Numbered from the stretch's first letter, positions 9,026 to 18,588 are shown. The stretch is 64,000 nucleotides of DNA from Pseudokordiimonas caeni (GCF_026719705.1 NZ_JAPPRR010000001.1:969255-1033254), one strand, 5' to 3'. The notes: generated by a model from the letters alone, not told the origin. A program made the numbers and translations.

Positions 9026-10240
9026 TTAGCCGAGCTTGGCTTTCAGGTTCTGGTCGATCTTGTCGAAGAACTGGCCGGTGGTCATCCAGCTCTGGTTCGG
9101 GCCGATCAGCAGGGCAAGGTCTTTGGTCATGCTGCCGCGTTCAACGGTTTCAACGCAGACTTGCTCGAGCGTTTCCGCGAAGGCCGATACTTCCGGCGTG
9201 CCGTCGAGCATGCCGCGATACTTGAGACCGCGGGTCCAGGCAAAGATCGAGGCGATCGGGTTCGTCGAGGTTTCCTTGCCAGCCTGATGGTGACGATAGT
9301 GACGGGTCACCGTGCCATGGGCGGCCTCGGCTTCAATGGTTTTTCCATCCGGCGTCATCAGGACGGAGGTCATCAGGCCAAGCGAGCCGAAGCCCTGTGC
9401 CACGGTATCGGACTGCACGTCGCCGTCATAGTTTTTACACGCCCATACAAAGCCGCCGGCCCACTTGAGGGCGCTTGCGACCATGTCGTCGATCAGGCGA
9501 TGTTCGTAGGTGATGCCGGCATCCTTGAACTTGTCTTTGAATTCGGTCTCGTAAACCTCCATGAACAGGTCCTTGAAGCGGCCGTCATAGGCCTTGAGGA
9601 TCGTGTTCTTGGTGGAAAGGTAAACCGGCCATTTGCGATCAAGGCCATAGTTCATGCTGGCGCGGGCGAAATCCATGATCGAATCGTCAAGGTTGTACAT
9701 GCCCATGGCCACGCCGGCGCTCGGGAAATCGAACACTTCGTGCTCGATGGCTTCGCCGCCGTCTTCCGGCTCGAAACGCATGGTAAGCTTGCCTTTGCCA
9801 GGTACTTTGAAGTCCGTCGCGCGATACTGGTCGCCAAAGGCGTGGCGGCCGATCACGATCGGCTTGGTCCAGCCAGGCACGAGGCGCGGTACGTTCTTGA
9901 TGATGATCGGCTCGCGGAAAACGGTGCCGCCCAGAATGTTGCGGATGGTGCCGTTGGGGCTTTTCCACATTTTCTTGAGGCCGAATTCCTCGACGCGCTG
10001 CTCATCAGGGGTGATGGTCGCGCACTTCACGCCCACGCCATGTTCCTTGATGGCATTGGCGGCATCGATGGTGATCTGGTCGTTGGTTTCGTCGCGCTTT
10101 TCGATCGAAAGATCGTAATAGAGGAGTTCCACATCGAGATAGGGCTGCACAAGGCGTTCGCGGATCCACTGCCAGATGATCCGGGTCATCTCGTCGCCAT
10201 CAACCTCGACGATAGGATTTTTGACTTTAATCTTGCTCAT
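9026..10240 (-). CDS. icd: NADP-dependent isocitrate dehydrogenase
   Basis: A 404-residue enzyme of the eukaryote-like NADP-IDH subfamily, common in alphaproteobacteria. It starts [24 protein letters not shown]. Substrate-binding features are the [19 protein letters not shown] segment and the downstream Arg residues. Metal ligands lie in [12 protein letters not shown] and [20 protein letters not shown]. It converts isocitrate to 2-oxoglutarate and CO2 with NADPH production in the TCA cycle, in the cytoplasm. The gene stands as a single unit with its own terminator. The ATG is preceded by GAGGACAAG. There are no anomalies. Confidence 0.97.
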   Translation of the reverse strand: MSKIKVKNPIVEVDGDEMTRIIWQWIRERLVQPYLDVELLYYDLSIEKRDETNDQITIDAANAIKEHGVGVKCATITPDEQRVEEFGLKKMWKSPNGTIRNILGGTVFREPIIIKNVPRLVPGWTKPIVIGRHAFGDQYRATDFKVPGKGKLTMRFEPEDGGEAIEHEVFDFPSAGVAMGMYNLDDSIMDFARASMNYGLDRKWPVYLSTKNTILKAYDGRFKDLFMEVYETEFKDKFKDAGITYEHRLIDDMVASALKWAGGFVWACKNYDGDVQSDTVAQGFGSLGLMTSVLMTPDGKTIEAEAAHGTVTRHYRHHQAGKETSTNPIASIFAWTRGLKYRGMLDGTPEVSAFAETLEQVCVETVERGSMTKDLALLIGPNQSWMTTGQFFDKIDQNLKAKLG

Positions 10241-10378
10241 CTTGTCCTCAATTGTTGGCCCGGTAAACGGTGTCAGAACCCGGGCAGCGCGTTCGGGCGC
10301 AGGGAGGCTGCGCCAATATTGGGCGGCACCCTAGCATCAAGCTTTCGGCGTTTGAAGCCCTTTGTGGGCCGGGACTTG

Positions 10379-10969
10379 TCAGATCAGTTCGGTCAGGCCC
10401 TCGCCCTCTACCATAGCCACGCTATCGAGGTGGGCAAGCGCTTCGGATGCCGATGCCGTGACCGTGATGAGGTCAGCGTGGGCGGGCTTTGCAAAGCCTT
10501 CGGTGACGATGCTTTTCACCAGCGTGACGAGCGCGTCCCAATAGCCGCCGGAATTGACAAGGATGATGGGCTTCCGGTGCAGGCCAAGCTGTGCCCAGGT
10601 GACGATTTCAAAAAGCTCATCAAGTGTGCCAAGGCCGCCGGGCAGCACCAGAAACGCGTCCGAGCGGTCGAACATCATCTTCTTGCGTTCATGCATCGAA
10701 CTGGTGACATGGATTTCGGCAAGGCCTCCTTGGGTGATTTCCACAGCATCAAGATGATCCGGGATGATGCCGATCACACGACCGCCGGCATCCACAGAAG
10801 CGCGGGCGACAAGGCCCATGAGGCCGATCGAGCCGGCGCCATAGACGAGATCGAGCCCGCGTTCGGCAAGGCCTTTGCCAAGTTCCGTGGCCTCACGCGT
10901 ATAGACAGGATTGGTCCCGGTGCGCGACCCGCAATAGACACACACGGATTTGAGGGGTTGAAGGGTCAT
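10379..10969 (-). CDS. LOG-family cytokinin-riboside-monophosphate phosphoribohydrolase-like protein
   Basis: 196 residues from the ATG at 10969, which follows GTGGAGAGAAT. The Rossmann-like N-terminus (SVCVYCGSRTG, then LVYGAGSIGLMG) and the signature PGGLGTLDELFEI are those of the TIGR00730/LOG family. Members hydrolyse the N-glycosidic bond of nucleoside monophosphates; in bacteria the true substrate may be AMP or other nucleotides rather than cytokinins. The frame is open upstream to 11098 but that extension has no family similarity. The gene is divergent from the LysM protein gene at 11122 and upstream of icd on the same strand, 138 bp away. Confidence 0.85.
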   Translation of the reverse strand: MTLQPLKSVCVYCGSRTGTNPVYTREATELGKGLAERGLDLVYGAGSIGLMGLVARASVDAGGRVIGIIPDHLDAVEITQGGLAEIHVTSSMHERKKMMFDRSDAFLVLPGGLGTLDELFEIVTWAQLGLHRKPIILVNSGGYWDALVTLVKSIVTEGFAKPAHADLITVTASASEALAHLDSVAMVEGEGLTELI

Positions 10970-11121
10970 ATTCTCTCCACAATATAGGGCGACAAAGGCA
11001 TTATGGCCGTCGATGCTTCTGTCCGGCCTCGGGGTCGGGATCGTGCCGCTCTCAGAAACATCTTTCAACATTAGCGGCCGATTGTTAATGAACAACAAAA
11101 CTTACAGGCGTTCGACCCATC

Positions 11122-12144
11122 ATGGCTTTTGATTCAGAAAACGACGGATTGCCGCCGAAGGTCAAGCTGGCGGCGATCATTGTGATCGTCCTCGCCGTTT
11201 CGGCCGTGATCTGGCAATTCACCGCAGGCGACAGCACCCCTGCGCCCACCGGCCCCGTTGTGCCCGGCGCGAAAGAGCAGCCGGTTGCTGAAGCGCCGCA
11301 GAAACCGGCGTTCGATCTGGTACGGATCGCGCGGGGCGGCACGGGCGTTATTGCTGGCCGTGTGGCGCCGAACGCTCACGTCACATTGTATGCCAACGAT
11401 GAAAAGATTGCCGAAGTGGACGCCGATGCCCAGGGCGAATGGGTGATTGTGCTTGAAAAGCCGCTGGAAGCAGGCTCCGTGGCGCTCAATCTGAAAAGTC
11501 ATGACCCGGCGACCGGCACGGTTTCCGAGGCTGACGACGTAGTCGTGGTGTCGGTCCCCGAACCAGACGACCGCAGCTTCGCCGAACGTGATGAAAGCGG
11601 TGTTGTTGCCGTCCTCAGCCCGAAATCGGGGGAGGGCGGCAGTCGCCTGTTGCAGAAGCCCGGCACGGCGTCGGTTGCCGAGGTTGGCGACAGCCTTTCG
11701 GTGGATTCGCTGGATTATGGTGACGGTGGCTCACCGGTCATCAGCGGTCGCGCGCTGCCGCGCGTGGATGTGCGGGTCTATGTCGATGACAATTTCATCG
11801 GGGTTACCCGTGTGAAGGACGACGGCACCTGGTCGGTGACGGCTGCCAACGCGATCGGCGGCGGGCGACACACGATCCGGGTGGATCAGACAATCGGCAA
11901 GGACGGCACCGTGCAGCTCCGGATCGAGCAGCCGGTGGAATCAGGCTTGCCCCTTGATCCGCGTCAGGCGGCGGGTGGTGTGATCGTGCAGCCCGGCAAC
12001 ACGTTGTGGCATATCGCCCGGCAGCTTTATGGCTCCGGCGTGCGCTATACGATGATCTTCAAGGAAAACAGCGAAGTGATCCGCGACCCGGACCTGATCT
12101 ATCCGGGGCAGTTGTTCCGTCTGCCGGAAGGCGAAAGAGGCTGA
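11122..12144 (+). CDS. Membrane-anchored LysM peptidoglycan-binding protein with Ig-like repeats
   Basis: 340 residues. An N-terminal membrane anchor at about 15-35 (VKLAAIIVIVLAVSAVIWQF) is followed by a Pro/Ala linker. Two Ig-like beta segments follow: one at about 75-130 (VIAGRVAPNAHVTLYANDEK, WVIVLEKPLEAGS), one at about 195-265 (VISGRALPRVDVRVYVDDN, WSVTAANAIGGG). The C-terminal LysM module begins VIVQPGNTLWHIARQLYG and ends LIYPGQLFRLPEG. The two Ig-like units look like repeats of one another, each opening with a GR..P..V...Y pattern. It probably bridges inner membrane and peptidoglycan. It is convergent with the next gene, and the two stops share a hairpin at 12141-12157. Confidence 0.8.
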   Translation: MAFDSENDGLPPKVKLAAIIVIVLAVSAVIWQFTAGDSTPAPTGPVVPGAKEQPVAEAPQKPAFDLVRIARGGTGVIAGRVAPNAHVTLYANDEKIAEVDADAQGEWVIVLEKPLEAGSVALNLKSHDPATGTVSEADDVVVVSVPEPDDRSFAERDESGVVAVLSPKSGEGGSRLLQKPGTASVAEVGDSLSVDSLDYGDGGSPVISGRALPRVDVRVYVDDNFIGVTRVKDDGTWSVTAANAIGGGRHTIRVDQTIGKDGTVQLRIEQPVESGLPLDPRQAAGGVIVQPGNTLWHIARQLYGSGVRYTMIFKENSEVIRDPDLIYPGQLFRLPEGERG

Positions 12145-12157
12145 GGCGCGGCCTCAG
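12141..12157. other. Hairpin shared by two convergent stop codons
   Basis: CTGAGGC-GCG-GCCTCAG is a perfect 7-bp stem with a 3-nt loop. It overlaps the TGA of the LysM gene and the TGA of the convergent gene. There is no T tract on either side, so an RNA 3'-end role is possible but not shown. Confidence 0.45.
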
Positions 12158-12564
12158 TCCAGTGGTTTCAGGTGGGCCCTGAGCGAGCGCAGGTGATTTT
12201 CCGATTCGAGCAGGATGAGCGTCAGCGCGCTCATCAGCTTTGCGCCGGCCAGATGATCGTCTGTCGTCGTGATGCTTGAAAACTCAACCACACCATCACG
12301 GTTCATCCGGTAGGCTCCGTCCACGCCGCGATTGTTGAGGAAAAGGCGCTCCAGCGCCAGGCCACGCTGCAATTCGTCCTCGATGGTGAAATAAACCTGC
12401 CCGAGCTTCGCATGCAGGCGGATTTCACCGCCATCGTCGCCTTTTTTCAGCGAGCGTGCATGGAAATGGATGCCTTCCCATTCGAAATCGATCTCGTCGA
12501 AACGGGCTTCATCAAGGCTTTCAAGGTGGCCCCTGGCACGTTCGAGACTGTCATGCAGCTTCAT
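12154..12564 (-). CDS. Uncharacterised 136-residue cytoplasmic protein
   Basis: No signal peptide or membrane segment. The protein begins MKLHDSLERARGHLESLDEA and is charged, with an alternating strand pattern in the middle (IHFHARSLKKGDDGGEIRLH, then GQVYFTIEDELQRGLALERL) and a C-terminal helix (LMSALTLILLESENHLRSLR). I do not recognise a family; the alpha-beta-alpha layout resembles small chaperone-like folds but this is only an impression. The start lies about 70 bp from a perfect CtrA box at 12633-12647, so it may be cell-cycle regulated together with or instead of psd on the other side. Confidence 0.6.
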   Translation of the reverse strand: MKLHDSLERARGHLESLDEARFDEIDFEWEGIHFHARSLKKGDDGGEIRLHAKLGQVYFTIEDELQRGLALERLFLNNRGVDGAYRMNRDGVVEFSSITTTDDHLAGAKLMSALTLILLESENHLRSLRAHLKPLD

Positions 12565-12632
12565 CGGTCGAAACTTTCACCCGGTTGGGAAACGAAAGGA
12601 CGGTTTACCCGCAATAGCTTGAAGAAGCTCTT

Positions 12633-12647
12633 TTAAACAAGCGTTAA
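12633..12647. promoter_or_regulatory. Perfect CtrA-binding site
   Basis: TTAA-ACAAGCG-TTAA is an exact TTAA-N7-TTAA site, the consensus for the alphaproteobacterial cell-cycle regulator CtrA. It lies in the divergent gap between the 136-residue protein gene (start 12564) and psd (start 12802). CckA, which controls CtrA phosphorylation, is encoded in the same window. Confidence 0.6.
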
Positions 12648-12801
12648 ATTGTAGGAATGTGTTCGTTGACAATTGCCCCGGCATCTTGTCATGAAGCGGC
12701 CTTCGGGGCCAGCCTGATCCGGCTTTGCTTGACGGCGCGGGCCCAAATCGTCAGTGTGTCCTGAATTTTGCAGGTCCCCATACGGGAAAAGGTTTGTTTT
12801 G

Positions 12802-13464
12802 ATGAAAGCAATGGATGTCGTGATGACGCCGATTCACCGCGAAGGTCATCTCTTCGTGGCTTTGTTCTTCGCGGCGTCGATCGTCCTGATGGCGCTTTGG
12901 GCGCCGCTTGGCTGGATCGGCCTCGTGCTGACCGCCTGGTGCCTTTATTTCTTCCGTGATCCGCACCGCGTGGTGCCGGAAGAGAAGGGCATCCTCGTGA
13001 GCCCTGCCGACGGTACCGTCTGCCTGATCATGGAAGCGACCCCGCCGGCCGAACTTGGCATGGGCGACGAGAAGGTGACCCGCATCTCGATCTTCCTTTC
13101 CGTTTTCAACGTGCATGTGAACCGCGTGCCCGCTGCCGGCACCATCACTGGCCTTGCCTATGTGCCCGGCAAATACCTGAATGCGGCGGACGAGGATGCG
13201 AGCGAGGAAAACGAACGCCAGCTTGTGCGGATGACCACCGAGGACGGTGACGACATTGCCTTCGCACAGGTTGCAGGCCTCGTGGCGCGCCGTATCCTTT
13301 GCGACCTTGAAGACGGGCAGAAAGTGGAACGTGGCGACCGGATGGGCCTGATCCGTTTCGGCAGCCGCACCGACATCTATCTGAGCGATAAGCTGAAGCC
13401 GATGGTGAAGGTGGGTCAGACCATGATTGGCGGCGAGACCGTCATCGCGCGCCGTTCGGCCTGA
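12802..13464 (+). CDS. psd: Phosphatidylserine decarboxylase proenzyme
   Basis: 220 residues from the ATG at 12802, the short (PSD-A) type. A membrane-associated hydrophobic N-terminal region (about 17-50) is followed by the beta-rich catalytic domain (VSPADGTV, FLSVFNVHVNRVP). Near the C-terminus FGSRTD contains the Gly187-Ser188 bond where self-cleavage creates the pyruvoyl prosthetic group. The enzyme makes phosphatidylethanolamine from phosphatidylserine at the inner membrane. It is followed 16 bp later by pssA, which supplies the substrate, so the pair is an operon ending at the terminator at 14273-14303. A CtrA box lies 155 bp upstream of the start. Confidence 0.95.
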   Translation: MKAMDVVMTPIHREGHLFVALFFAASIVLMALWAPLGWIGLVLTAWCLYFFRDPHRVVPEEKGILVSPADGTVCLIMEATPPAELGMGDEKVTRISIFLSVFNVHVNRVPAAGTITGLAYVPGKYLNAADEDASEENERQLVRMTTEDGDDIAFAQVAGLVARRILCDLEDGQKVERGDRMGLIRFGSRTDIYLSDKLKPMVKVGQTMIGGETVIARRSA

Positions 13465-13480
13465 AGCACCGGGACGCCCC

Positions 13481-14269
13481 ATGGATAATCGTCCCCTTCT
13501 TTTCCGCGAGATCTCGATCCGCACCATCCTGCCGAATGTGGTGACGCTGCTGGCCTTCGTGGCCGGGCTCACCGCCATTCGCTTCGCCCTTGCCGGCAAA
13601 TGGGAACTGGCCGTCTGGGCGGTTATCGTGGCCGGTGTGTTCGATGGGCTGGATGGAACCGTGGCACGGCTTCTGAAAAGCACCAGCCGCTTCGGCGCGG
13701 AACTTGATTCGCTTTCCGACAATGTGGCCTTCGGCGTGGCGCCTGCGGTCGTCCTCTATCTCTGGACGCTTGAAAGCATCGACCGGCTGGGCTGGGCGTT
13801 CGCGCTTCTCTATGCCATCGCCATGGCGCTCAGGCTCGCGCGCTTCAATGCGCGTATGGAAGACGAGGACGAGCCGCGCCGTCGCCTTGGCTTCCTGACT
13901 GGTGTTCCCGCCCCGATGGGAGCAGCCCTGATGCTGATGCCGATCATGGTGGATCTGGTGGCCGAAACCGATCTCGTGCGCGGTTACCCCCGCACCATCG
14001 GCCTTTATGTGATGTTCGTTGCCATGCTGATGGTTTCGACCCTGCCGACATGGTCGATGAAATCGATCCGCATGCCGAAGCAATGGTTCTCGCCCTTCAT
14101 GCTGCTGATCGGGGCGATCATTGCCGGGCTTTTCGCCCGGACGTGGGAAGTGATCATTCTCTTGGGCCTCACCTACCTCGCGACGCTGCCGTTCAGCTAC
14201 ATGGCCTTCCGGCGCCGGTTGGGGCAGAAACAGCGGCAGGGCGCCGAGATCAGCACACCGAAAGACTGA
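13481..14269 (+). CDS. pssA: CDP-diacylglycerol--serine O-phosphatidyltransferase
   Basis: 262 residues from the ATG at 13481. The CDP-alcohol phosphotransferase signature DGTVAR..(8)G..(3)D..(3)D is complete (DGLDGTVARLLK, then FGAELDSLSD). About six to eight hydrophobic segments cover the rest. It condenses CDP-diacylglycerol with serine to phosphatidylserine in the inner membrane and is the membrane (subclass II) type rather than the soluble E. coli type. The open frame extends upstream into psd, but the internal ATG gives the family N-terminus. Co-transcribed with psd. Confidence 0.95.
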   Translation: MDNRPLLFREISIRTILPNVVTLLAFVAGLTAIRFALAGKWELAVWAVIVAGVFDGLDGTVARLLKSTSRFGAELDSLSDNVAFGVAPAVVLYLWTLESIDRLGWAFALLYAIAMALRLARFNARMEDEDEPRRRLGFLTGVPAPMGAALMLMPIMVDLVAETDLVRGYPRTIGLYVMFVAMLMVSTLPTWSMKSIRMPKQWFSPFMLLIGAIIAGLFARTWEVIILLGLTYLATLPFSYMAFRRRLGQKQRQGAEISTPKD

Positions 14270-14272
14270 AAG

Positions 14273-14303
14273 ACTGGCCGCTATTCAGCGGCCAGTTTGT
14301 TTT
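14273..14303 (+). terminator. Terminator of the psd-pssA operon, overlapping the RND permease stop
   Basis: A perfect 10-bp stem, ACTGGCCGCT/AGCGGCCAGT, with an ATTC loop is followed by TTGTTTT. It begins 4 bp after the pssA stop. Its stem contains the TAG stop of the convergent RND gene (14281-14283), so it may also shape the 3' end of that transcript. Confidence 0.85.
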
Positions 14304-17300
14304 CGGCCACCTCGGCGGCGATTGCGCCTGCAGCCTTGCGGTCGCGGCGGGCGCGCCATTTGATCCGCAACTGTTCGCGGGCGGCAAGGGCTGCGGGCGT
14401 GAACACCAGCGTCAGGATGGTCGAGGCGCCAAGTCCCCACACAACAGCAATCGCCAGATCGACCCAGAATTTCGAGGTCGGCGAGCCGAATTCAATATTT
14501 GCATCGAAGAAATTGACGTTGAATTCAAGCGCCATGGGTAACAGGCCGATCATCGTGGTGCCGGTGGTGAGGAGGATCGGCCGAAGGCGCTGTGCCCCTG
14601 TGTGTACGATGGCTTCAAGCGGATCGATGCCGTGGTCGCGGAAGCGGTTATAGGTATCGATCAGCACGATATTGTTGTTCACCACGATACCGGCGAGTGC
14701 GACGATGCCGATCCCGGTCATAATCACCGAAAATTCCCGTCCTGTGACGAAAAGCCCGAACAGCACACCGATGGCGCCCATGATAACGGCAGTGAGGATA
14801 AGAGCTGTCTGGTAGAAGCTGTTGAACTGGGCGAGAAGGATAAGGCCCATCAGCGCGAGGGCGAGGAGCATGGCGCCGAACAGGAAGCTTGATGCTTCTT
14901 GCTGGAACTCGTCGCTGCCTTCGAACTTCACATTCACGCGCGGGTCGAGCTTGGCTGCGCCCTGCCATTCCTTCATGGCTTCCACCACGCGGTTCACCTG
15001 CACATCATCGCGCACGTTGGCGCTGACAGTGACGGAGCGTTCCGCGTTGGTGCGAGTGATCTTGCCGATTTTCGGTGTCGGCACCCGGTCTACAAGGTTG
15101 GTGAGCGCGACGGGGCCCTTGGGCGTCATGATCGTCAGCTCGTCGAACGCCTGGATGCCGCGGGCATCTTGCGGCAAGCGGATGCGTATATCTTCCTCGT
15201 CGATGGAATCAGCGGGCCGGTAGCGCCCGGCAAGCATGCCGTTGGTCATCAACTGGATGAAACTGCCGACGGTCGTGACATCGGTGCCATAACGGCCTGC
15301 CTCGGCGCGGTCCACATCAAGCGACCAGTCGATGCCCGGTACGTGGAGCGTGTCCTCGACCTCGACCACACCGTCGATATCGCCGAGCTTGCCCTTCACG
15401 GTGGCGACGGCAGTGGCGAGCAGGGCAGGGTCTTCGCTTGAAAGCCGGATCTGGATATCCTTGCCCTGAATGGGGCCGAAGCTGACCTCGGAAAGCTCCA
15501 CCTTGATGCCCGGCATATCTGTCGTGCGCTCGCGAAGCTCGTTTTTCAGGTCTTCATAGCTTTGGCGCTTGTTCCAGTCCTCAAGCATGAGGTTGACGCG
15601 GCCGACCACATCCTCGGACCCGGTGATATCGTTGTTGGTGAGCATCGTCGTGCTCCACACCGCTTTCACGCCGGGCGTATCATAAACGCGCTCGCCGACA
15701 CTGCGGACAATCCGGTCGATCTCGCCGATCGACATATTGCCGCGGGCATGCACCAGGAGCCGAACGAGTGGAGGATCACCTTCCGAGAAGGTGCGGCTGC
15801 CGAGGTTGGCTGCACCATATGCCATCACGATCATCACCATGATGACGACTGTGCCGGCGAGCACACGGAAGGGCTTGCGGACCACGGCTTCCAGAATTTC
15901 GCCGTACCAGCGGGTGAAGCCGCGCAGCCGGTCGACCGAGAAGGTGGCGTCCTGCGCCAGTGCCTGCATCGAGGCCGCGCTCACTTCACTCGGTTTGCCG
16001 ATGGTGGCGCCAAGTGTGGGCAGGAACACGAGAGCAACCAGAAGCGAGCCCATGAGCGTATAGATCACCGTGATCGGGATATATTTCATGAACTCGCCCA
16101 TGATGCCGGGCCAGAAGATGATCGGCAGGAAGGCGGCGACAGTCGTGAGCGTGGAACTGATGATCGGCAGGCCCATGCGCTTGGCGGCGAGGCTGTAGGC
16201 TTCCTGCCGGTCCATGCCTTCAACCATTTTACGGTCAGCATATTCGGTGACGACGATGGCGCCGTCGACGAGCATCCCGACAGCGAGGATCAGGCCGAAC
16301 ATCACGACGTTATTGATCGATTCGCCCGTATAATGCAGGCACATGATGCCGAACAGGAACGAGGCGGGTACAGCCACGCCCACGAGCATGGCGGCGCGGG
16401 TGCCAAGGGCGGCAACCACGATGATTACCACCAGCACGATGGCGGAAACCACGTTGTTGCGCAGTGTATCAAGGAAGTCGGCAACCTCTACCGACTGGTC
16501 GAACAGATAGTCGATCTGGATGCCGTCGGGCCAGCCGACGCGCATTTTTTCAACCACCACCTTTGCCTGCTCGGCGGCCTCCACCACGTTTGCCTCGGTG
16601 CGTTTCATCACATCGATCGTGTAGGCGGGCTGGCCGTTATAGTGCGACAGGCGGTTGGCGTCCTTGAAGGTGCGGCGCACGGTCGTCAGGTCGCGCAGGG
16701 TCACCACCCCGTCGGTCGATGCCTTGATCGGCAGGCTGAGCACGTCGTCCGGCTCTTCCACCAGCCCATCCACACGCACAGAGAAGCGCCCCGATGCGGT
16801 GTCAAGCGACCCTGCCGCCACCAGCCGGTTGTTGTTGGCAACCACACCGTAAAGCTCGGCCGGGGTAACGTTATAGACGGTCAGCTTGGCCGGATCGATC
16901 AGCACCTCAAGCATCTGTTCGCGCTCGCCGCCTGTTTCGACTTCGCGGATCAGCGACTGGGCCTCCAGTTCTTCGCGCACCGACCGGACGATTTGGGCCA
17001 TGGTGCGCTCCGGCACCGGGCCAGAGAGCACGATGGTCAGCACCGGTTCATCCGAGGTGCTGAATTCCGAAAGGGTCGGCTCCAGCGTGTCGTCAGGCAG
17101 GCGCGAACGGGCCATGTCCATCGCGTCGCGCACCAGTTGGCGGGCGCGGTCCTGGCTCTGGTCCGGGTGAAACTCGGCGATCAGGTAGGCCCCGCCCTCA
17201 CGGCCCACGGCATCCAGCCGCTTCAGGCCTTCCAGGCCGCGCAATTGCACTTCCATCGGCTTGATCAGCAGCCGTTCGGCGTCTTCAGGCGAAATGCCGT

Positions 17301-17457
17301 CGTGCGAGATATTGATCAGGAAAACAGGGAAGGGGATATGGGGATCCTCTTCCTTCACGATATTGGCGTAGGAAAGCATCCCGGCGATCAGGATGATAGA
17401 CAGGAGCGTCAGGATCAGCCGTTTCGAGCGGACGAAAAAGTCGATCATGCCGCTCAT
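14281..17457 (-). CDS. RND-family efflux transporter permease
   Basis: 1058 residues, the full length of an HAE1/AcrB-type inner-membrane pump. TM1 lies at about 12-32, then a large periplasmic porter domain. A central membrane block has TM4 sequence VGMLVDGAIVVTEYADRK; a second porter domain and a second membrane block follow (GIGIVALAGIVVNNNIVLID, LRPILLTTGTTMIGLLPMAL). In AcrB the TM4 proton-relay pair is Asp-Asp; here it is Asp-Gly, so only one acidic residue remains at this place, as in a subset of RND pumps. The start overlaps the adaptor gene stop by 4 bp, so translation is coupled. No outer-membrane channel gene is adjacent. Substrate unknown; PadR control suggests induction by a phenolic or amphipathic compound. 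Confidence 0.93.
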   Translation of the reverse strand: MSGMIDFFVRSKRLILTLLSIILIAGMLSYANIVKEEDPHIPFPVFLINISHDGISPEDAERLLIKPMEVQLRGLEGLKRLDAVGREGGAYLIAEFHPDQSQDRARQLVRDAMDMARSRLPDDTLEPTLSEFSTSDEPVLTIVLSGPVPERTMAQIVRSVREELEAQSLIREVETGGEREQMLEVLIDPAKLTVYNVTPAELYGVVANNNRLVAAGSLDTASGRFSVRVDGLVEEPDDVLSLPIKASTDGVVTLRDLTTVRRTFKDANRLSHYNGQPAYTIDVMKRTEANVVEAAEQAKVVVEKMRVGWPDGIQIDYLFDQSVEVADFLDTLRNNVVSAIVLVVIIVVAALGTRAAMLVGVAVPASFLFGIMCLHYTGESINNVVMFGLILAVGMLVDGAIVVTEYADRKMVEGMDRQEAYSLAAKRMGLPIISSTLTTVAAFLPIIFWPGIMGEFMKYIPITVIYTLMGSLLVALVFLPTLGATIGKPSEVSAASMQALAQDATFSVDRLRGFTRWYGEILEAVVRKPFRVLAGTVVIMVMIVMAYGAANLGSRTFSEGDPPLVRLLVHARGNMSIGEIDRIVRSVGERVYDTPGVKAVWSTTMLTNNDITGSEDVVGRVNLMLEDWNKRQSYEDLKNELRERTTDMPGIKVELSEVSFGPIQGKDIQIRLSSEDPALLATAVATVKGKLGDIDGVVEVEDTLHVPGIDWSLDVDRAEAGRYGTDVTTVGSFIQLMTNGMLAGRYRPADSIDEEDIRIRLPQDARGIQAFDELTIMTPKGPVALTNLVDRVPTPKIGKITRTNAERSVTVSANVRDDVQVNRVVEAMKEWQGAAKLDPRVNVKFEGSDEFQQEASSFLFGAMLLALALMGLILLAQFNSFYQTALILTAVIMGAIGVLFGLFVTGREFSVIMTGIGIVALAGIVVNNNIVLIDTYNRFRDHGIDPLEAIVHTGAQRLRPILLTTGTTMIGLLPMALEFNVNFFDANIEFGSPTSKFWVDLAIAVVWGLGASTILTLVFTPAALAAREQLRIKWRARRDRKAAGAIAAEVAENKLAAE

Positions 17458-18515
17458 GACGGGGCGCCTTCTTCAACAAGGCGGACCTTCTCGCCGTCGG
17501 CCACGAAGTCCTGACCGGTAGTGATGATCCGGATCTCGTCCGGCAATCCGGCGACCCAGACGCCGCCCTCGGCATCGTCCAGCACCTGCACAGGCATGAA
17601 GGCTGCGCGGTCCTCCGCGTCCACCAGCCGGACACCAAGGCGGCCTTCCTTGTCCAGGATGAACCATGACGGCGACAGGAGGTGGGCATTGGCACGGCCG
17701 ATCGGCAGGCGGATCGTCGCTGTCAGGCCCTCCTTCAGTGTGTGCTCGGGGTTGGCGAGTTCCACTTCAACCCGGAAGCCACGGGTCTGCAGATTGGCAG
17801 CGGAGGCGACATAGCGGATGCGGCCTGTCATGTCCGGCAGGCCCTTCACGGAAACGGTGGCGGGTTCGCCGACATCAAGATCACCGACAAAGGCTTCGGA
17901 GGCTTCGGCAACGGCCAGGAAAGGCTCTTCCAGCATCAGGGTCGCGCAGATGGAGCCCTTTTGCAGATAGGTGCCGACCTCGGCCTCGCGGGTCTCCACG
18001 ATGCCATCGAAAGGTGCCTTGATGGCCGTGTAGGCAAGGTCAAGCTGGCGGCGGTCGACGGCGGCGAGGGCAGCATCAAGCTGCGCCTTGGCTGCGGCTG
18101 TCTGGGTTTCCGAGCGGTGCCCCTTGGCCGCAAGCGACACGGCGACGTTATATTCAAGCTGGCGCTGGTCAAGAAGCGCCTTTGCCTCGGCAAGGCTTGC
18201 CGCCCGGTCGGCGGTGTCGATCCTGCAGATCACATCGCCCTTTTTGATCCGTGTGCCTTTTTCTACCGGTGTGGCAATCACTCGGCCGTCGATTTCGGCT
18301 TTCAGGGCCACCTTGCGCAGCGCTTCCGTGTGGCCGCGGACCGAGGCTTCATGGCCGAAGTCACGGGCAGTGAAGGACTGGTAGACGACAGGAAAGGCCT
18401 TGTCGCCAGCTGCGGCCTCGACTGCCTGTTCGTGCCGCGGGCCCGAAAGGATGCCAATGGCAAGATAGAGGGCAAGGGCACCAGAGATTACAAGGGCAGT
18501 CGTGACCGGCTTCAT
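17454..18515 (-). CDS. RND efflux periplasmic adaptor (membrane fusion protein)
   Basis: 353 residues from the ATG at 18515; a TTG at 18536 in frame is the alternative. An N-terminal membrane anchor (TALVISGALALYLAIGILSG) precedes the lipoyl/barrel-sandwich halves: EASVRGHTEALRKVALKAEI with DGRVIATPVEKG, and later APFDGIVETREAEVGTYLQK. A helical hairpin (LAEAKALLDQRQLEYNVAVS) lies between them, then the beta-barrel and membrane-proximal domains. It links the RND pump to a TolC-like channel. The gene follows padR by 73 bp and overlaps the permease gene by 4 bp, forming a three-gene operon. Confidence 0.92.
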   Translation of the reverse strand: MKPVTTALVISGALALYLAIGILSGPRHEQAVEAAAGDKAFPVVYQSFTARDFGHEASVRGHTEALRKVALKAEIDGRVIATPVEKGTRIKKGDVICRIDTADRAASLAEAKALLDQRQLEYNVAVSLAAKGHRSETQTAAAKAQLDAALAAVDRRQLDLAYTAIKAPFDGIVETREAEVGTYLQKGSICATLMLEEPFLAVAEASEAFVGDLDVGEPATVSVKGLPDMTGRIRYVASAANLQTRGFRVEVELANPEHTLKEGLTATIRLPIGRANAHLLSPSWFILDKEGRLGVRLVDAEDRAAFMPVQVLDDAEGGVWVAGLPDEIRIITTGQDFVADGEKVRLVEEGAPS

Positions 18516-18588
18516 AAGCTGTTCCAGTATCTTCAAATATATGGCTGCACGCAGTTTTCGGCGGATTGCGGCAATTTTACGACAAGAT

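Noticed and set aside
8936-10987. 683-codon open frame on the plus strand
   Set aside because: It lies antisense to icd and the LOG gene, both with clear family signatures. Its translation has the His/Asp/Gly-rich look of a shadow frame in G+C-rich DNA.
15562-17514. 650-codon open frame on the plus strand
   Set aside because: Antisense to the RND permease; composition typical of shadow frames.
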